64,000 bases of DNA, from assembly GCA_030762935.1 (NCBI GenBank), contig CM060899.1, forward strand, positions 17,901,001-17,965,000, given 5' to 3'. The translations under genes and the position numbers were made by a program. The DNA is from Hymenopus coronatus (Eukaryota; Arthropoda; Insecta; Mantodea; Hymenopodidae). Position 1 is the first letter of the stretch, and each line of letters opens with the position of its first letter. Of the stretch, positions 33,194-44,503 are shown one piece after another. Below the pieces are notes generated by a model. That model was not told the origin of the DNA and ran no database searches. It saw only the letters and a program-made list of their open reading frames with translations.

Positions 33194-33683
33194 TAAAAAA
33201 AGAATCTAGATGTTAAATCAATTTATTGCAATAAAACTTATTGTGCTGTTAGTCGTTTTCGAGATACAGTATACTCTCGATTATCCGAGGAAATGTGAGA
33301 GAGAATAAGCACGAATAAACGAAAAATAAGAATATTTGAGAATTTCATAATTTAATGCCTTTAAGGTACAACATACATAATATGTAAATAGGAAATTACA
33401 TTTAAAAGCTTTTTTCAGCTTTGTTCAAAAGTTAGCCTACTTCTGTTCATAGGTATTCTTTATCTCTAGGAATCAGCAATTAAGCACCCGCCGTCTGACA
33501 ATAAGCGCCAATTCCATTGTTTAAACGATCATCACTTGGCAACAGAGTTGTTTTCATTGTTATCAGCCTGCCTGTAGATTAAAAACAAATTCAATTTCTG
33601 ATGGTAATCAGCATGTGTCATCGAAGCAGGTTAAAATAAATTTATAAAAAAAGTGTAGGAGAAGCAAAAAAAAAAAAAATTGA
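33194..33683. other. Spacer with a Tigger/pogo-like terminal repeat
   Basis: CAGTATACTCTCGATTATCC at about 33267-33286, preceded by TA, matches the form of Tigger/pogo terminal inverted repeats (CAGT...CTCGATTATCCG). The opposite end was not located, so it is probably a truncated DNA transposon. Confidence 0.55.
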
Positions 33684-34597
33684 TATTTTCTATTTACATG
33701 ACTTACTCTACATCCCTGTAACAAATGAGTGTTAAAAATCTAATGCTTTTATTTACTTAATGCTACTCGAGAAAAAATTAGCAGAAATAGTATTATTACC
33801 TGCTTCCTTGTAAGTAGAAGCGAAATACGGGAGTAACATAGGTTAAAGTGATAGTCAAAAGCTCATTGCTATGTGACTGAAGTTCCTTTGCTTGTATGGA
33901 CAGGAGTTGACAAATTTATGTATGAGAAAAGTATAAGTTTATTAAAGCTGACACAAAAACAAGGAATATCTAAAAAAAGATAAACTCCACGTACCAAATT
34001 ATTTAACATAAATTGTGTGTTTTAATGAGCTCTACATTTTTTGTGGGGTAAGTTTTTGTCCATCTCTTACGGTTTAGCAGTTATGCAAAATTCCCTAAAA
34101 TTCATCCAGGCCAAAGTAATCTTCAAAGGCTATTCCCAGAAAATTCAAGATAATAATTTTGTTTGTCAGGTAAATACCCTTATTAAACCACATTTTAATC
34201 AAAATCGTTAGAGCCATTTTTGAGAAAATCAACATTTTCGAAATTTTTTCCATGTAAAGGATAGTTGGAGGTGATGGGATTTTCTTGAAAATCTTCATGT
34301 CGCATCCTTGGAAGATACCAAATTTAAATACCAAGTTTGGTATTTAACCATTTTTTCGTCTTTGAGCTAATGTTAATATATATATTTTATATAATTTTTA
34401 TAATTCCTTTATGTTTTATTTATGGGGGGGCTGTCCACAGACACACACACACACACACATACACGGATCTCTTTCTGAATTTTTTTATTCAGGGGGTCTT
34501 AAAACATGCATTTTGTATAAATCTCGACATCGAATTTTTGGGTGAAATGCATTTCTCTATCCCTATGTACATTGTACATACCGGGCTAGAGAAGGTA
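33684..34597 (+). mobile_element. TTE copy 32, A body with B-like terminus
   Basis: The 5' end is decayed (TTGATATTTTCTATTTACATG). The 3' terminus is CATTGTACATACCGGGCTAGAG. An extra ~65 bp of AT-rich sequence sits at 34368-34434, just before the CA tract. Confidence 0.85.
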
Positions 34598-34609
34598 ATT
34601 ATATATAAA

Positions 34610-35041
34610 GAGGTTTCACCGAAATACCTCTTTTCAGAACCTTTAAATAGGATGTTATATGGCATTCAGTTCTTATACATTTGGTTATATTTGTTCCTTT
34701 TATTATAACTTAGTGAGTACCGCAGCTATTTCTGCAAAGGTTTATCTCAATTAAAATAGTTTTAGTTTCTTCAAAGGAAAACTCGCCATTATCTTTTTTT
34801 TTTTTTTTTTTGTGGTCATGTAAAAAGAACGAAATTTCAAAGTCAACATATTCATAAAAGATTTCGCTATCTCTTAAGCCTACTTTATTCACCTCCTCTC
34901 ATTTTTCCTACAACATATCTGTAATAAATCCATTCCTACCATGTTTATTTCGTTTATACTCCAGCTGAGAGTAGAAAAAGATTTTATTAATAGCAGTTTG
35001 TGAAATAATGGTGGAGGAAAACATGTGAATGTAAAACATCA
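34610..35041 (-). mobile_element. TTE copy 33, degenerate
   Basis: Scraps of the 3' module (GGTTTCACCGAAATACCTC) and a 5' end (AACATGTGAATGTAAAACATCAG) are separated by poorly alignable sequence. Confidence 0.6.
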
Positions 35042-35044
35042 GTC

Positions 35045-35831
35045 ATTTTTCTTTCTCTAGCACCTATGTTCAATCTACATAGCAGATAGGGAGCGTATTG
35101 TACTCCACCCTAAAATTCAATGTCGAGATTTCACCGGAAATACAACTTTTGAGATCCCCAGGATAAAAATGATAATTTTTGGAAAAAATGAGTGTGTGTG
35201 GAGAGTCTTTTAAATACCAAACGTGGTATTTAAGTTCATTTTCTCCAGAGGATGCGAAACGACCTCAAACTGCGCTTTACAGGAATGAATTTTAGAACAT
35301 GTGTATTTTCTCAAAAATACGATTTAGATTAATATAACTTACATTAAATAATATTATGAGAAATAAAATGTATATCTTGAACTTTCTGGGAACAGCCCCC
35401 GAAGTCCTCATTCTGATTTTTGCAAAAATGGTAGACAAAGCTTACAACACAAAAAACAAAATGTACCTAGTTCTCATCAAAACGCGCAGTTTGTCATTTA
35501 TATTTTTGTTGTGGTGGTAATCGTTTCCGAGATACTCCATGTTATTGGTCTCAATTATAAGCTACTTAAAATGTTTTTGAAACGGAAAGTGATCTTTCTT
35601 TTTCTCTCTTTTGTTTGACTGCTGGCAAACAAAGGGAACCGAATTTCAATTACTTCACATAGTTATCGGCTTTTAAAAGATGTGATAATATTTTTAGACT
35701 AGTGCATATGTTATTTTCCTTCTACTTACAAATAAGTAAGCAAAAATATCAATTCTGCTAATGTTTATCATGATAATCTTTTGTAAGAAAAGTTTGTTTG
35801 CGGAACAGCTAGAGAAAGTCATGTGAATGAA
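35045..35831 (-). mobile_element. TTE copy 34, diverged, subfamily B
   Basis: Runs from CTTTCTCTAGCACCTATG to GAACAGCTAGAGAAAGTCATG and ACACATCTGA. The microsatellite is reduced to GTGTGTG. Confidence 0.83.
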
Positions 35832-35899
35832 ACACATCTGATGAATAAATTAGATATCATTTTCAGAAGAGAGAAGTTCTTTTATTGTAAACTGCATAA

Positions 35900-36807
35900 T
35901 TTTTACTTTCTCTTGCCCCGTATATACAATGTACATAGGGATAGAGAAGTATTGCATTCCACCCAAAAATTCGATGTCGAGATTTTACCGGAAATACATG
36001 TTTTAGGACCCCCTGTATCCAAAAAAACATTTCCAGAAAAAGGTCCATGTGTGTGTGTGTGTGTGTGTGTGTGTCCGTGTATCTGTGAACACGATAACTC
36101 AAAAATGAAAAGTAGCTAAAATGCCAAACTTGGTATTTAAGTTCACTATCTACAAGGGATGCGACACGAAGATTTTGAGAAAAATCCCCCCACGCCAAAC
36201 TGCCCTTTACATGGAACTTTTTTAGAAAATTTTGATTTTCTTATGGCTCTAACGATTTTGATTAAAATATCGTATATTAAAGATATTTACCTGACAAATA
36301 AAATGTATATCTTGAATTTTCTGGGAATAGCTTCTAAAGACCTGTTTATTCTTGATGAATTTTGCTTAATTTGGCATAACTAATAAACCGTAAGAGATTG
36401 ACAAAACCTTACTATACAAAAAATGCAGGCCTTGTTAAAATACACAATTTACGTCATATACATTTTTTTCCGTGGAGCTTACCGTTTTCGAGGTATTCAT
36501 TGTTATTAGTTTCAGTTGTGAAGTACTTATACTTTTCTCAGACGGGAGTGTCCGTTTTTCTTTTGTTCTACTCCTGGCCAAGAAAAGAAGCGATTTGTAG
36601 TGAAAATCGCATAACGATAGCTTTTAAAACATTTGACTAACGATTTAGTCTAGTGTCTTCCCTTATTTTCTTCCTACTTATAAGGAAATAAGTAATAAGA
36701 ACATTGTGCTGAATACCTCGATTAATCTTGGTGCAGAAAGAAGAATAATCTTATGTAAGAAGTTTGTAGAACGGCTAGAGAAAGTCATGTGAGTGTAACA
36801 CATCATA
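35900..36807 (-). mobile_element. TTE copy 35, complete, subfamily B
   Basis: A 908-bp copy with TG tract at 36048-36074. It is very similar to copy 1 over the alignable length. The 5' end CACATCATA abuts copy 36. Confidence 0.91.
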
Positions 36808-37681
36808 TTTTTACTTTCTCTATACGCACCATGTACCTAGTGTATAGAGAAGGTATTGCACTCCACCCACAAATTCGATTCCGAGATTTCACCGGAAATA
36901 TATGTTTTAGGGTCCCCTTAATCTAAAAAATAGCATTTTCGGAAAAAGGTCCGCACGCGCGCGTGTGTGTGTGTCCGTGTGTCTGTGAACACGATAACTC
37001 GAAAACAAAAAGTCGGTAAAATACCAAACTTGGTATTTAAGTTTAGTATCTTCCAGGGATGTGACACGAAGATTTTGAGAAAAATCCCCCTACCCCAAAC
37101 TATCTCTTACATGGAACTTTTTTCGAAAATTTTTCTTTTTTCAAAAATGGCTCTAACGATTTTGAATAAAATTTCGTATATTAAAGATATTTACCTGACA
37201 AATAAAATGTATATCTTGAATTTTCTGGGAATAACCTCTGAAGAATACTTTACTCTGGATGAATTTTACGGAATTTTGCATAACTGCTAAACCGTAAGAG
37301 ATGGTTAAAAACTTACCACACAAAAATGTAGAGCACCTTAATACGCACAATTTATGTTATATACATTTTTTTCGTGGAGTTGATCGTTTTTGAGGTACTC
37401 TTTGTTTTTGATTTCAGCTTTAAAAAACATACTTTTCTCATACAGGAATTTAGCATTGCAGTCCATATAAGCAAAGGAATTCAGTCACATAGCAACCAAC
37501 TTTTGAATATCACTTTAACCAATAATACTCCCTTATTTCGCTTCTACTTACAAGTAAGCAAGTAATAACACCATTTCAGCTGATTTTTTCTCGATTAGCA
37601 GGAAGTAAATAGAAGCATAAGCTTTTTAACTATAATTTGTTGCAGAGATATAGAGAAAGTCATGTGAATGGTGCACATAGA
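36808..37681 (-). mobile_element. TTE copy 36, complete, subfamily A
   Basis: An 874-bp copy, head-to-tail behind a B copy. It retains a 107-codon open frame on the plus strand (36967-37290), which is antisense to the element direction. Confidence 0.91.
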
Positions 37682-37806
37682 TTTTTCTTAAAGAGTGTTT
37701 AATTTAAAATTCTAGAAATGTTCTGATTCAATTGCAGTTGTAAATGTGTAATGTTGTTGTTCGACATGTTGTAGGTGATGCTGTGAACCGTCGTCCCCAC
37801 CACACA

Positions 37807-37849
37807 ATGCTGAGGAAACCATGGATGGTTCTGTCGCTTCTCGGGATCG
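37807..37849 (+). CDS. Candidate first coding exon encoding a signal-peptide start
   Basis: An AG acceptor at 37773-37774 (TGTTGTAG) is followed by a GC-richer stretch with ATG at 37807. It encodes MLRKPWMVLSLLGI and then a split glycine codon before a good donor, GTGAGT, at 37850-37855. A basic start followed by a hydrophobic stretch is signal-peptide-like, and phase-1 introns after such exons are common. The whole exon would be 37775-37849. No partner exon is recognised elsewhere in the window, so the gene would extend to the right or lie mostly outside. Chance occurrence is possible. Confidence 0.35.
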
Positions 37850-38749
37850 GTGAGTTTAAATTAATCAAAATAATTGAACATTACGTGATAAAAATAACAT
37901 AACGGTACAATGTGGCGACTATAGAAATAATAGAGACAGCCAGTAATTCGATTCAGTTAAATTACTTTAGATTTTATACAGGGTGTTACCGAAATGAGTG
38001 TAGATTACTCTTGTGGTGTCAGGGAACATCCATACAAGTATTTTAACACAATGAACTTTGGGCCGTGAATGCATTGTAATTTGTGTGTTTTCGTAGCTTA
38101 AGCGTCTTTTATGACTTCTCTTCTGTTATAAGACTTTAATCAAAGATTTTACTCTTCGTATGTTCGTTATTTTTGTATTTGCGGTTATTTATTAATACCT
38201 ATTATTAATGTGATGGTAGTGATATTATGTATCAGAGTTCGTACAGTAGTACCAAAAGAACTGGCAACATGTGTAACGTATGCCTTCAAACAGAATCCCT
38301 AAACCCCTCTTTTTAGACAGTTGATGCTAAAAGCAGGTCTTAAACCAGATATTAGTAATGTTAAAATTAGAACATTCTATCTCTGAGTGTTATAAAATTA
38401 TAACACTCCATTGAGCCAACTTTGGTTTAGGCGTCCATGGTCTGATTAAAGTAGGCTATGGCTCTGAAAGCTCGTATCGATGGACATGGAAATTCTTGAA
38501 CCAGACGAAATTATACAAGCAGCACAGAGAGTAAATTTGCATTGCTACACAGTCTTCGTCGTATAGAATGTTTTCGTTCTGTACGTGTAAGTCATCATGT
38601 TATCAGCACTGATGCTAAGCAAGGCAACAGCTGAATATCGCAGGCCTTTAAGCATGGACTCCGTAAAATAGGTAAAACAATCTATTTATAATTATAATAG
38701 AGAACTATTTAGAAATAGTGTATGATTCACGTGTTATTTAGTTATAGCT

Positions 38750-38890
38750 CCTGACCCTTCCTCTAAATGTGTACCCTGCACCTTCAATCTTTAGGTCAGG
38801 TTTTCCCTCTCGCAGGCGCGAACACCTCTGAAACTACTATCCCCTAGGTTGCACAGTGTAGCAGTTACTCCTACTCACACTAGGTATTCT
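38750..38890 (-). repeat. Inverted match to 41460-41620
   Basis: AGCTCCTGACCCTTCCTCTA and CTCTGAAACTACTA recur as reverse complements in 41490-41620. This is another low-copy mobile or duplicated sequence. Confidence 0.75.
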
Positions 38891-38992
38891 ACAATATATA
38901 TTCGGCCTATGAACTTCCTACTCAGGATATAAAACACTATTTTACCACTTATATCACAAATGACTATTTTATAGTGTTAAACTTTTACTAGT

Positions 38993-39118
38993 ACTACAAT
39001 GGCGCCGCAGGCGATAACAGTGATGATACATGGGATAAAGATGGAGCATCGGTGGGGTGCGATGGTGGGGGATCTGGAGAAAACCCTGCGCCTCTTTGTC
39101 CCCCACAAATCCCACATG
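38993..39118 (-). mobile_element. SINE family S2, body only
   Basis: Body from the GCGCCGCAGGCGATAACAGT end to TTTGTCCCCCACAAATCCCA. The tRNA-like head is absent. Confidence 0.72.
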
Positions 39119-39818
39119 CGGTATAAAACCCTCTGAACAAGGTAAGAAAATTCTGGAACGTCCAGGAAATGGGTGAAGAGAAAGTTCTTCGTTGAGGCCG
39201 TAACAGGTCTACATGTTGAGCCCATGAATCACTGTTGATGATATGCCTGAGGAGGTTTGCAGCTGCATTGTTTCGTGTAATAGAAACATAGTTGCTTGGC
39301 ACAATAAAGCGTGCAGTTAACAGTCAAATAAAAAGCTATTGGTTTGCGATTGGGAAATTGATCATTTGAATATTAACTCATCTCTTTGTTCATTTATACG
39401 TTGGCTTTATTGCGTTCTACTTCCCACGTGGACGGAAATACAATACTGATCTGAAATGCCTAGATATTTTATGTAATTGAAAACGCATCAACAGCCTGTT
39501 TAACAATAATACGAGTACATTGCACACTTGATAATATATTTTTATAAACCTGCGTTATTTAAAACTGATAATAGGGTTTGCCATAAGAAGTCCATAGTAA
39601 CTGAAAATTATAAATTCAGAGCAATTTGTTTACAATTTTCACTTCATCAAGAGAGGTGAAATATGTGAGTTTGTATATTGTTCTATTCGGTCCTAATGTA
39701 TTTTAAGTGGTAAGTGGAATAAATAATTGTGCCTTTCTAGAGAACATCTTGCAGTAAGCATTCTTTCGAGAGATAACATGTGAACGTAACAAGGAAGTCA
39801 AGATTGATAAGAAAAAGG

Positions 39819-40240
39819 GCTTAATGTACACTTATTGTTGAGAAAATGTTATATTAAGAACATATTTGATTTAAAATATGTTAAATGTGGAAATTAATAA
39901 AAATAAAGCATGTTTCATACACACATATGCAAACACATGTCCATAAAATGGCTTTACAAATACAGTTTGCAAGTTTTCTCACATATATCGTACCATAAGT
40001 ATTCTAAGATACTCACTTTGCCACCAATATCGACTGCTGAAACTGGTGCGCACATTACCTCTTGCTAAATGTAATATAATTTATTCAAAATGATCATATT
40101 GGGTGCCCTACAAATTATAGGGGAATCAATATGAAGCTCTAAGCTTTTTCGCATTTTACGTTATAAAGACATAACCTTTAACGAGATACCTCCATACACA
40201 GTATCTGTGCAGGACAATTCTCTGGTCTCGATTACTTCGC
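39819..40240 (+). repeat. Duplicated segment, copy 1
   Basis: Shares long blocks (ATATTAAGAACATATTTGAT, CAAATACAGTTTGCAAGTTT, TGCCACCAATATCGACTG, AAAGACATA.CCTT) with 41271-42700, in the same order. It lacks the insertions present in copy 2 and so acts as an empty-site reference. Confidence 0.85.
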
Positions 40241-40434
40241 TACTAAAGAACAAATCACTCGAGCCAGGCGACAGCATGTGGGATTTGTGGTGGACAAAGC
40301 GGCGCAGGGGCTGCTTTTTTCGGGTTCTCCGGTTACCCCTACCACCGTTGCTCCATCTTCATTCCATACATCATGAGTGTCATTGCCTGAAGTGCCATAT
40401 GTAGTAAAAGCGGGCGCTAAACACTATTAAAAAA
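40241..40434 (+). mobile_element. SINE family S2, head degraded
   Basis: GTGGGATTTGTGGTGGACAA, GCGGCGCAGGG and the tail GTAGTAAAAGCGGGCGCTAA and ACACTATT identify the family. TTE copy 37 follows the A run. Confidence 0.8.
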
Positions 40435-41268
40435 TCTGATGTGTTCCATTCACACGACTTTCTCTATATCTCTGAACAAATTATGGTTAAAAGGCTTATG
40501 ATTCTATTTACTTCATACTAATCGAGAAAAAATAAGCAGAAATGCTCCTATTACTTGCTTCCTTGTAATATAAGTGAAATAAGGGAGCTCTTTTGGTTAA
40601 AGTGACAGTCAAAAGTTGGTTGCTATGTGACTGAAGTTCCTTTGTTTGTATGGACCGGATTTTTTAAATTTCTTTATGAGAAAAGTATGCTTTTTAAAGC
40701 TGAAACCAAACAAAAGAAGTATCTCAAAAACCATCAACTCCATAAAAAAATTATATAAGACAAACTGTGTGTTTTAAGGTGCTCTACATTTTTTGTGTTG
40801 TAAGTTTTCGTCCATCTCTTACGGTTTAGCACTTATGCGAAATTCTGTAAAATTCATCCAGGATAAAGTAGTCTTCAGAGGCCACTCCCAGAAAATTCAA
40901 ACTATACATTTTATTTGTCTTGTAAATATCTTTAATATACGACATTTTGATCAAAATCGTTAGGGCCATTTTTGAGAAAATAACAAATTTCGAAAAAAGT
41001 TCCATGTAAAGAGTAGTTTGGGGTGGGGGATTTTTCTCAAAATCTTCGTGTCGCATCCCTGGAAGACATCAAACTTAAATACCAACTTTGGTATTTTACC
41101 GACTTTTCGTTTTTGAACTATCGTGTTCACAGACACAGGGACACACACGCACACACGGACCTTTTTCTGAAAATGTTTTTTTTTAATACAGAGGACCCTA
41201 AAGCATATATTTCCGGTGAAACCTCGATATCGAATTTTTGGGTGTAGTACGTGTAGAGAAAGTTAAAA
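40435..41268 (+). mobile_element. TTE copy 37, subfamily A, left palindrome arm missing
   Basis: Starts TCTGATGTG. At the 3' end GGGTG is joined directly to TAGTACGTGTAGAGAAAG, so the left arm of the terminal palindrome is deleted. Confidence 0.9.
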
Positions 41269-41470
41269 GGGTCAAATGTACACTCTAAATTAAATGTTGA
41301 GAAAATCTTATATTAAGAACATATTTGATTTAAACTATGTTAAATGTGGAAATTAATAGAAATAAAACATGTTTCACACACAACACACACGTCCATAAAA
41401 TAGCTTTACAAATACAGTTTGCAAGTTTTCTCGTATATATCGTACCATAAGTATTGTAGGATACTCAGTG

Positions 41471-41890
41471 TGGGGTAGGAATACCTCCTACACTGCGCAT
41501 CATAGAGGGTAGTAGTTTCAGAGGTAAATACTGGTGCTCACGCCTACAACAGGGAAACAGGTGTCCTCAAGGTTGAAGGTGCAGAGTGTACATTTAGAGG
41601 AAGGGTCAGGAGCTAAATATATACACCAAGAATAAGAGGAGACACAGAGATTTTACTGTCAAGTATATTGAAGTATAGTTAGCGATGAAGAGAAGAAACC
41701 CTAAGGTTACCCAAACTCATTTAATTCACCTGATTATGATTCTTGAAAATAAAGCTAGGTCCGTTGGGTGGACGTCGGTCTGCAGTCCGTCCTACATGGT
41801 CAGCATCTCCAACGTAAGGTTTCTTGTGATCCACTTACTGGAGTTTTTATAGTTAAAACTTTAAATGCTCTAATGCTATGTCACCATTTC
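41471..41890 (+). other. Insertion of unknown type in duplicated segment
   Basis: Copy 1 reads GATACTCACTTTGCCACC across this site, while copy 2 carries about 420 extra bp between GATACTCA and TTGCCACC. The left ~150 bp match 38750-38890 in inverse orientation. No reading frame or terminal repeat was identified. Confidence 0.65.
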
Positions 41891-41969
41891 GAAATGTTGC
41901 CACCAATATCGACTGTTGAAATTGGTGCACACATTACCTCTTGCTAAATGAAATATAATTTGTTAAAAG

Positions 41970-42487
41970 TCTGATGTGTACCATTCACATGACTTTCTCT
42001 ATATCCCTGCAATAAATTATTCTTAAAAAGCTTATACTTCTATTTACTTTATGCTAATCAGAAAAAATGAGCAGAAATAGTCTTATTACTTGCTTCCTTG
42101 TAAGTAGAAGCGAAATAAATGACTACCATAGGTTAAAATGATAGTCAAAAGCTGGTTTCTATGCCAATGAAGTTCCTTTGTTTATATGGATAGGAGTTGA
42201 CAAGTTCCTATATGAGAAAAGTATGTTTTTCATAGCAGAAACTAAAATAAGGAATATCTCAAAAACGATGAACTCACGAAAAAAATGTATATAACATAAA
42301 TTTTATGTTTTAACGTGTTCTACAGTTTTTGTGTAGTAAGTTTTTGTCCATCTCTTACGGTTAAGTAGTTATTCAAAATTCAATAAAATTCATCCAGAAT
42401 AAACTACTCTTCAGAGGCTATTCCCAGAAAATTCAAGATATACATTTTATTTGTCAGGTAAATATCTTTAATATACGAAATTTTAAA
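41970..42487 (+). mobile_element. TTE copy 38, 3'-truncated, subfamily A
   Basis: Starts TCTGATGTG and ends within AATATACGAAATTTTA, where duplicated-segment sequence resumes. Confidence 0.87.
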
Positions 42488-42546
42488 GACATAGCCTTCA
42501 CAGAGGTACCTCCGTGTACAATGTTTGTGCAGAACAACCTTGCAGG

Positions 42547-42685
42547 AAAATTTTTATTAATTGGAATAGATAATAATTTGTATATACTAATTTTTAATTT
42601 AGGTAGACTTAAGTATGATCCATAAATAATGATTAAAAAGTTACCTTAGGGATAACAACATAATTCTTTTAAGAGTTCTTATCCA
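42547..42685 (+). other. NUMT: nuclear copy of mitochondrial large-subunit rRNA
   Basis: TGATCCATAAATAATGATT, TTACCTTAGGGATAACA and TTTTAAGAGTTCTTATC reproduce, in order, the peptidyl-transferase-loop region of arthropod mitochondrial 16S rRNA. The near-universal GCG after GATAACA is changed (ACA), which suggests decay after transfer. The paralogous segment at about 40217-40230 lacks the insert. Confidence 0.85.
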
Positions 42686-42714
42686 AAATCTCGATTATGT
42701 TTACTAAAGAACAA

Positions 42715-42862
42715 CATATTACTCGACGAGCCACTCGATGTGGGATTTGTGGTGGGTAAAGCGGCGCAGGGTCAGTTTTCCCCGTCATAGTATTCCACCG
42801 GTGCTCCATTTTCATACCACCTGTCATCAGTATCTTCGGCTGCGATGCCATATGTAGTAAAA
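42715..42862 (+). mobile_element. SINE family S2, tail truncated
   Basis: Paralogous to the SINE at 40241-40434 (same flank CTCGAT and ACTAAAGAAC). It stops at TATGTAGTAAAA, where TTE copy 39 begins. Confidence 0.78.
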
Positions 42863-43679
42863 TCTGATGTGTACCATTCACATGACTTTCTCCATCCCTG
42901 CAACAAATAATTCTTAAAAGGCTTATACTTCAGAAATAGCCTAATTACTCGCTTCCTTGTAAGTAGAAGCGAAATAAGGGACAACCGTAGGTTAAAGTGA
43001 TAGTCAAAAGCTAGTTGCTATGTCAATGAAGTTCCTTTGTTTATATGGATAGGAGTTGACAAGTTCCTGTATGAGAAAAGTATACGTTTTTCATAGCAGA
43101 AACCAAAAATAAGTGATGTCACAAAAACGACGAACTCCACGAAAAAAATGTATATAACATAAATTGTGTGTTTTAAAGTTCTCTACATTTTTTGTGTAGT
43201 AAGTTTAGCAGTCATTCAAAATTTAGTAAAATTTATCCAGAAGAAACTACTCTTCAGAGTCTATTCCCAGAAAATTCAAGATATACATTTCATTTGTCAG
43301 TTAAATATGTTAAATATCCGAAATTTTAATCAAAATCGTTAGAGCCATTTTTGAGAAAATAAAAATTTTCGAAAAAAGTTCCATGTAAAGGGTAGTTGGG
43401 GGTGAGAGGATTTTTCTCAAAATCTTCGTGTCGCATCCCTGGAAGATACTAAACTTAAATACCAAGTTTGGCATTTTACCGACTTTTCGTTTTTGAGTTA
43501 TCGTGTTCACAGACACATACACACACTAACACACACGGACCTTTTTGTGAAAATGCTTTTTTTGGATATTGGGGACCCTAAGGCATATATTTCCGGTGAA
43601 ATCTCGGTATTGAATTTTTGGTGGAGTGCAATACTTTCTCTATACACTATGTACATAGTGCGTATGGAGAAAGTAAAAA
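42863..43679 (+). mobile_element. TTE copy 39, subfamily A
   Basis: Starts TCTGATGTG with small internal deletions around 42925 and 43200. Ends GGAGAAAGTAAAAAT, abutting copy 40. Confidence 0.9.
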
Positions 43680-44503
43680 TATGTGTTCCATTCACAAAAC
43701 TTGCTCTACATCTCTGCCATAAATTATTGTTAAAAAGCTTATTCTTCTATTAGCTTAATGCTAATCGAGAAAGAATTAGCAGAAAGGGTCTCATTTCTTG
43801 CTTCCTTGTAAGTAGAAGGGAAATAAGGAAATACACTAGGCTAAATTGATACTCAAGCTTTTAAAGATGCTTGCTATATGATTGAAGTACCTTTGTTTAA
43901 GGACAGGCGTTGACAAATTCCCGTATGCGAAAAGATAAGTATTTTAAAGCCTGAAACTAGTCACAAGGAATATCTAAAAAACGGTCAACTTCACGAAAAA
44001 AATATATAAATAAATCGTGTGTTTTAACGAGCTCTGCATTTTTTGTATGGTAAGTTTTTGTCTATCTCTTACGCTTTACCAATTGTGTAAAATTCCGCAA
44101 ACTTCATCGAGAATAAGGAGGTCTTCAGAGGCTATTCCCAGAAAATTGAAGATAAACACTTTATTTGTCATATAAATATCTTAAATATAATAGAATTTAA
44201 TCAAAATCGTAGAGCCATTTTTGAGAAAATCAAAATTTTCGAAATGCTTTCCATGTAAAGGCTAGTTGGGAGTGGGGGGATTTTCTTAAAAATCTTTGTG
44301 TCTTAACTTGGAAGATACCAAACCTGAATACCAAGCCTGGTATTTAACGGTCTTTTGGTTTTTGAACTGTGCTGTCCACACACACACACACAGGTCCTTT
44401 TTCCAAAAATGCTGTATTTCCGGTGAAATCTCGGTATTGAATTTTTGGGTGCAATGCAATACCTTCGCTACATATTATAATAATACGTGTAGAGAAAGTA
44501 AAA
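43680..44503 (+). mobile_element. TTE copy 40, subfamily A, tandem with copy 39
   Basis: Begins ATGTGTTCCATTCAC and ends GTGTAGAGAAAGTAAAAAA. The CA tract (44379-44391) is followed by a ~40-bp deletion in the 3' module. Confidence 0.9.

Larger units (their letters stand above)
37682..38992. other. Longest repeat-poor segment, with candidate exon
   Basis: Apart from the exon at 37775-37849 and a piece (38750-38890) that matches 41460-41620 in inverted orientation, nothing is recognised. Confidence 0.45.
41271..42700 (+). repeat. Duplicated segment, copy 2, enlarged by insertions
   Basis: Collinear with 39819-40240 but interrupted by an unrelated block (about 41471-41890), a truncated TTE (41970-42487) and a mitochondrial rRNA fragment (42547-42685). 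Confidence 0.83.
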
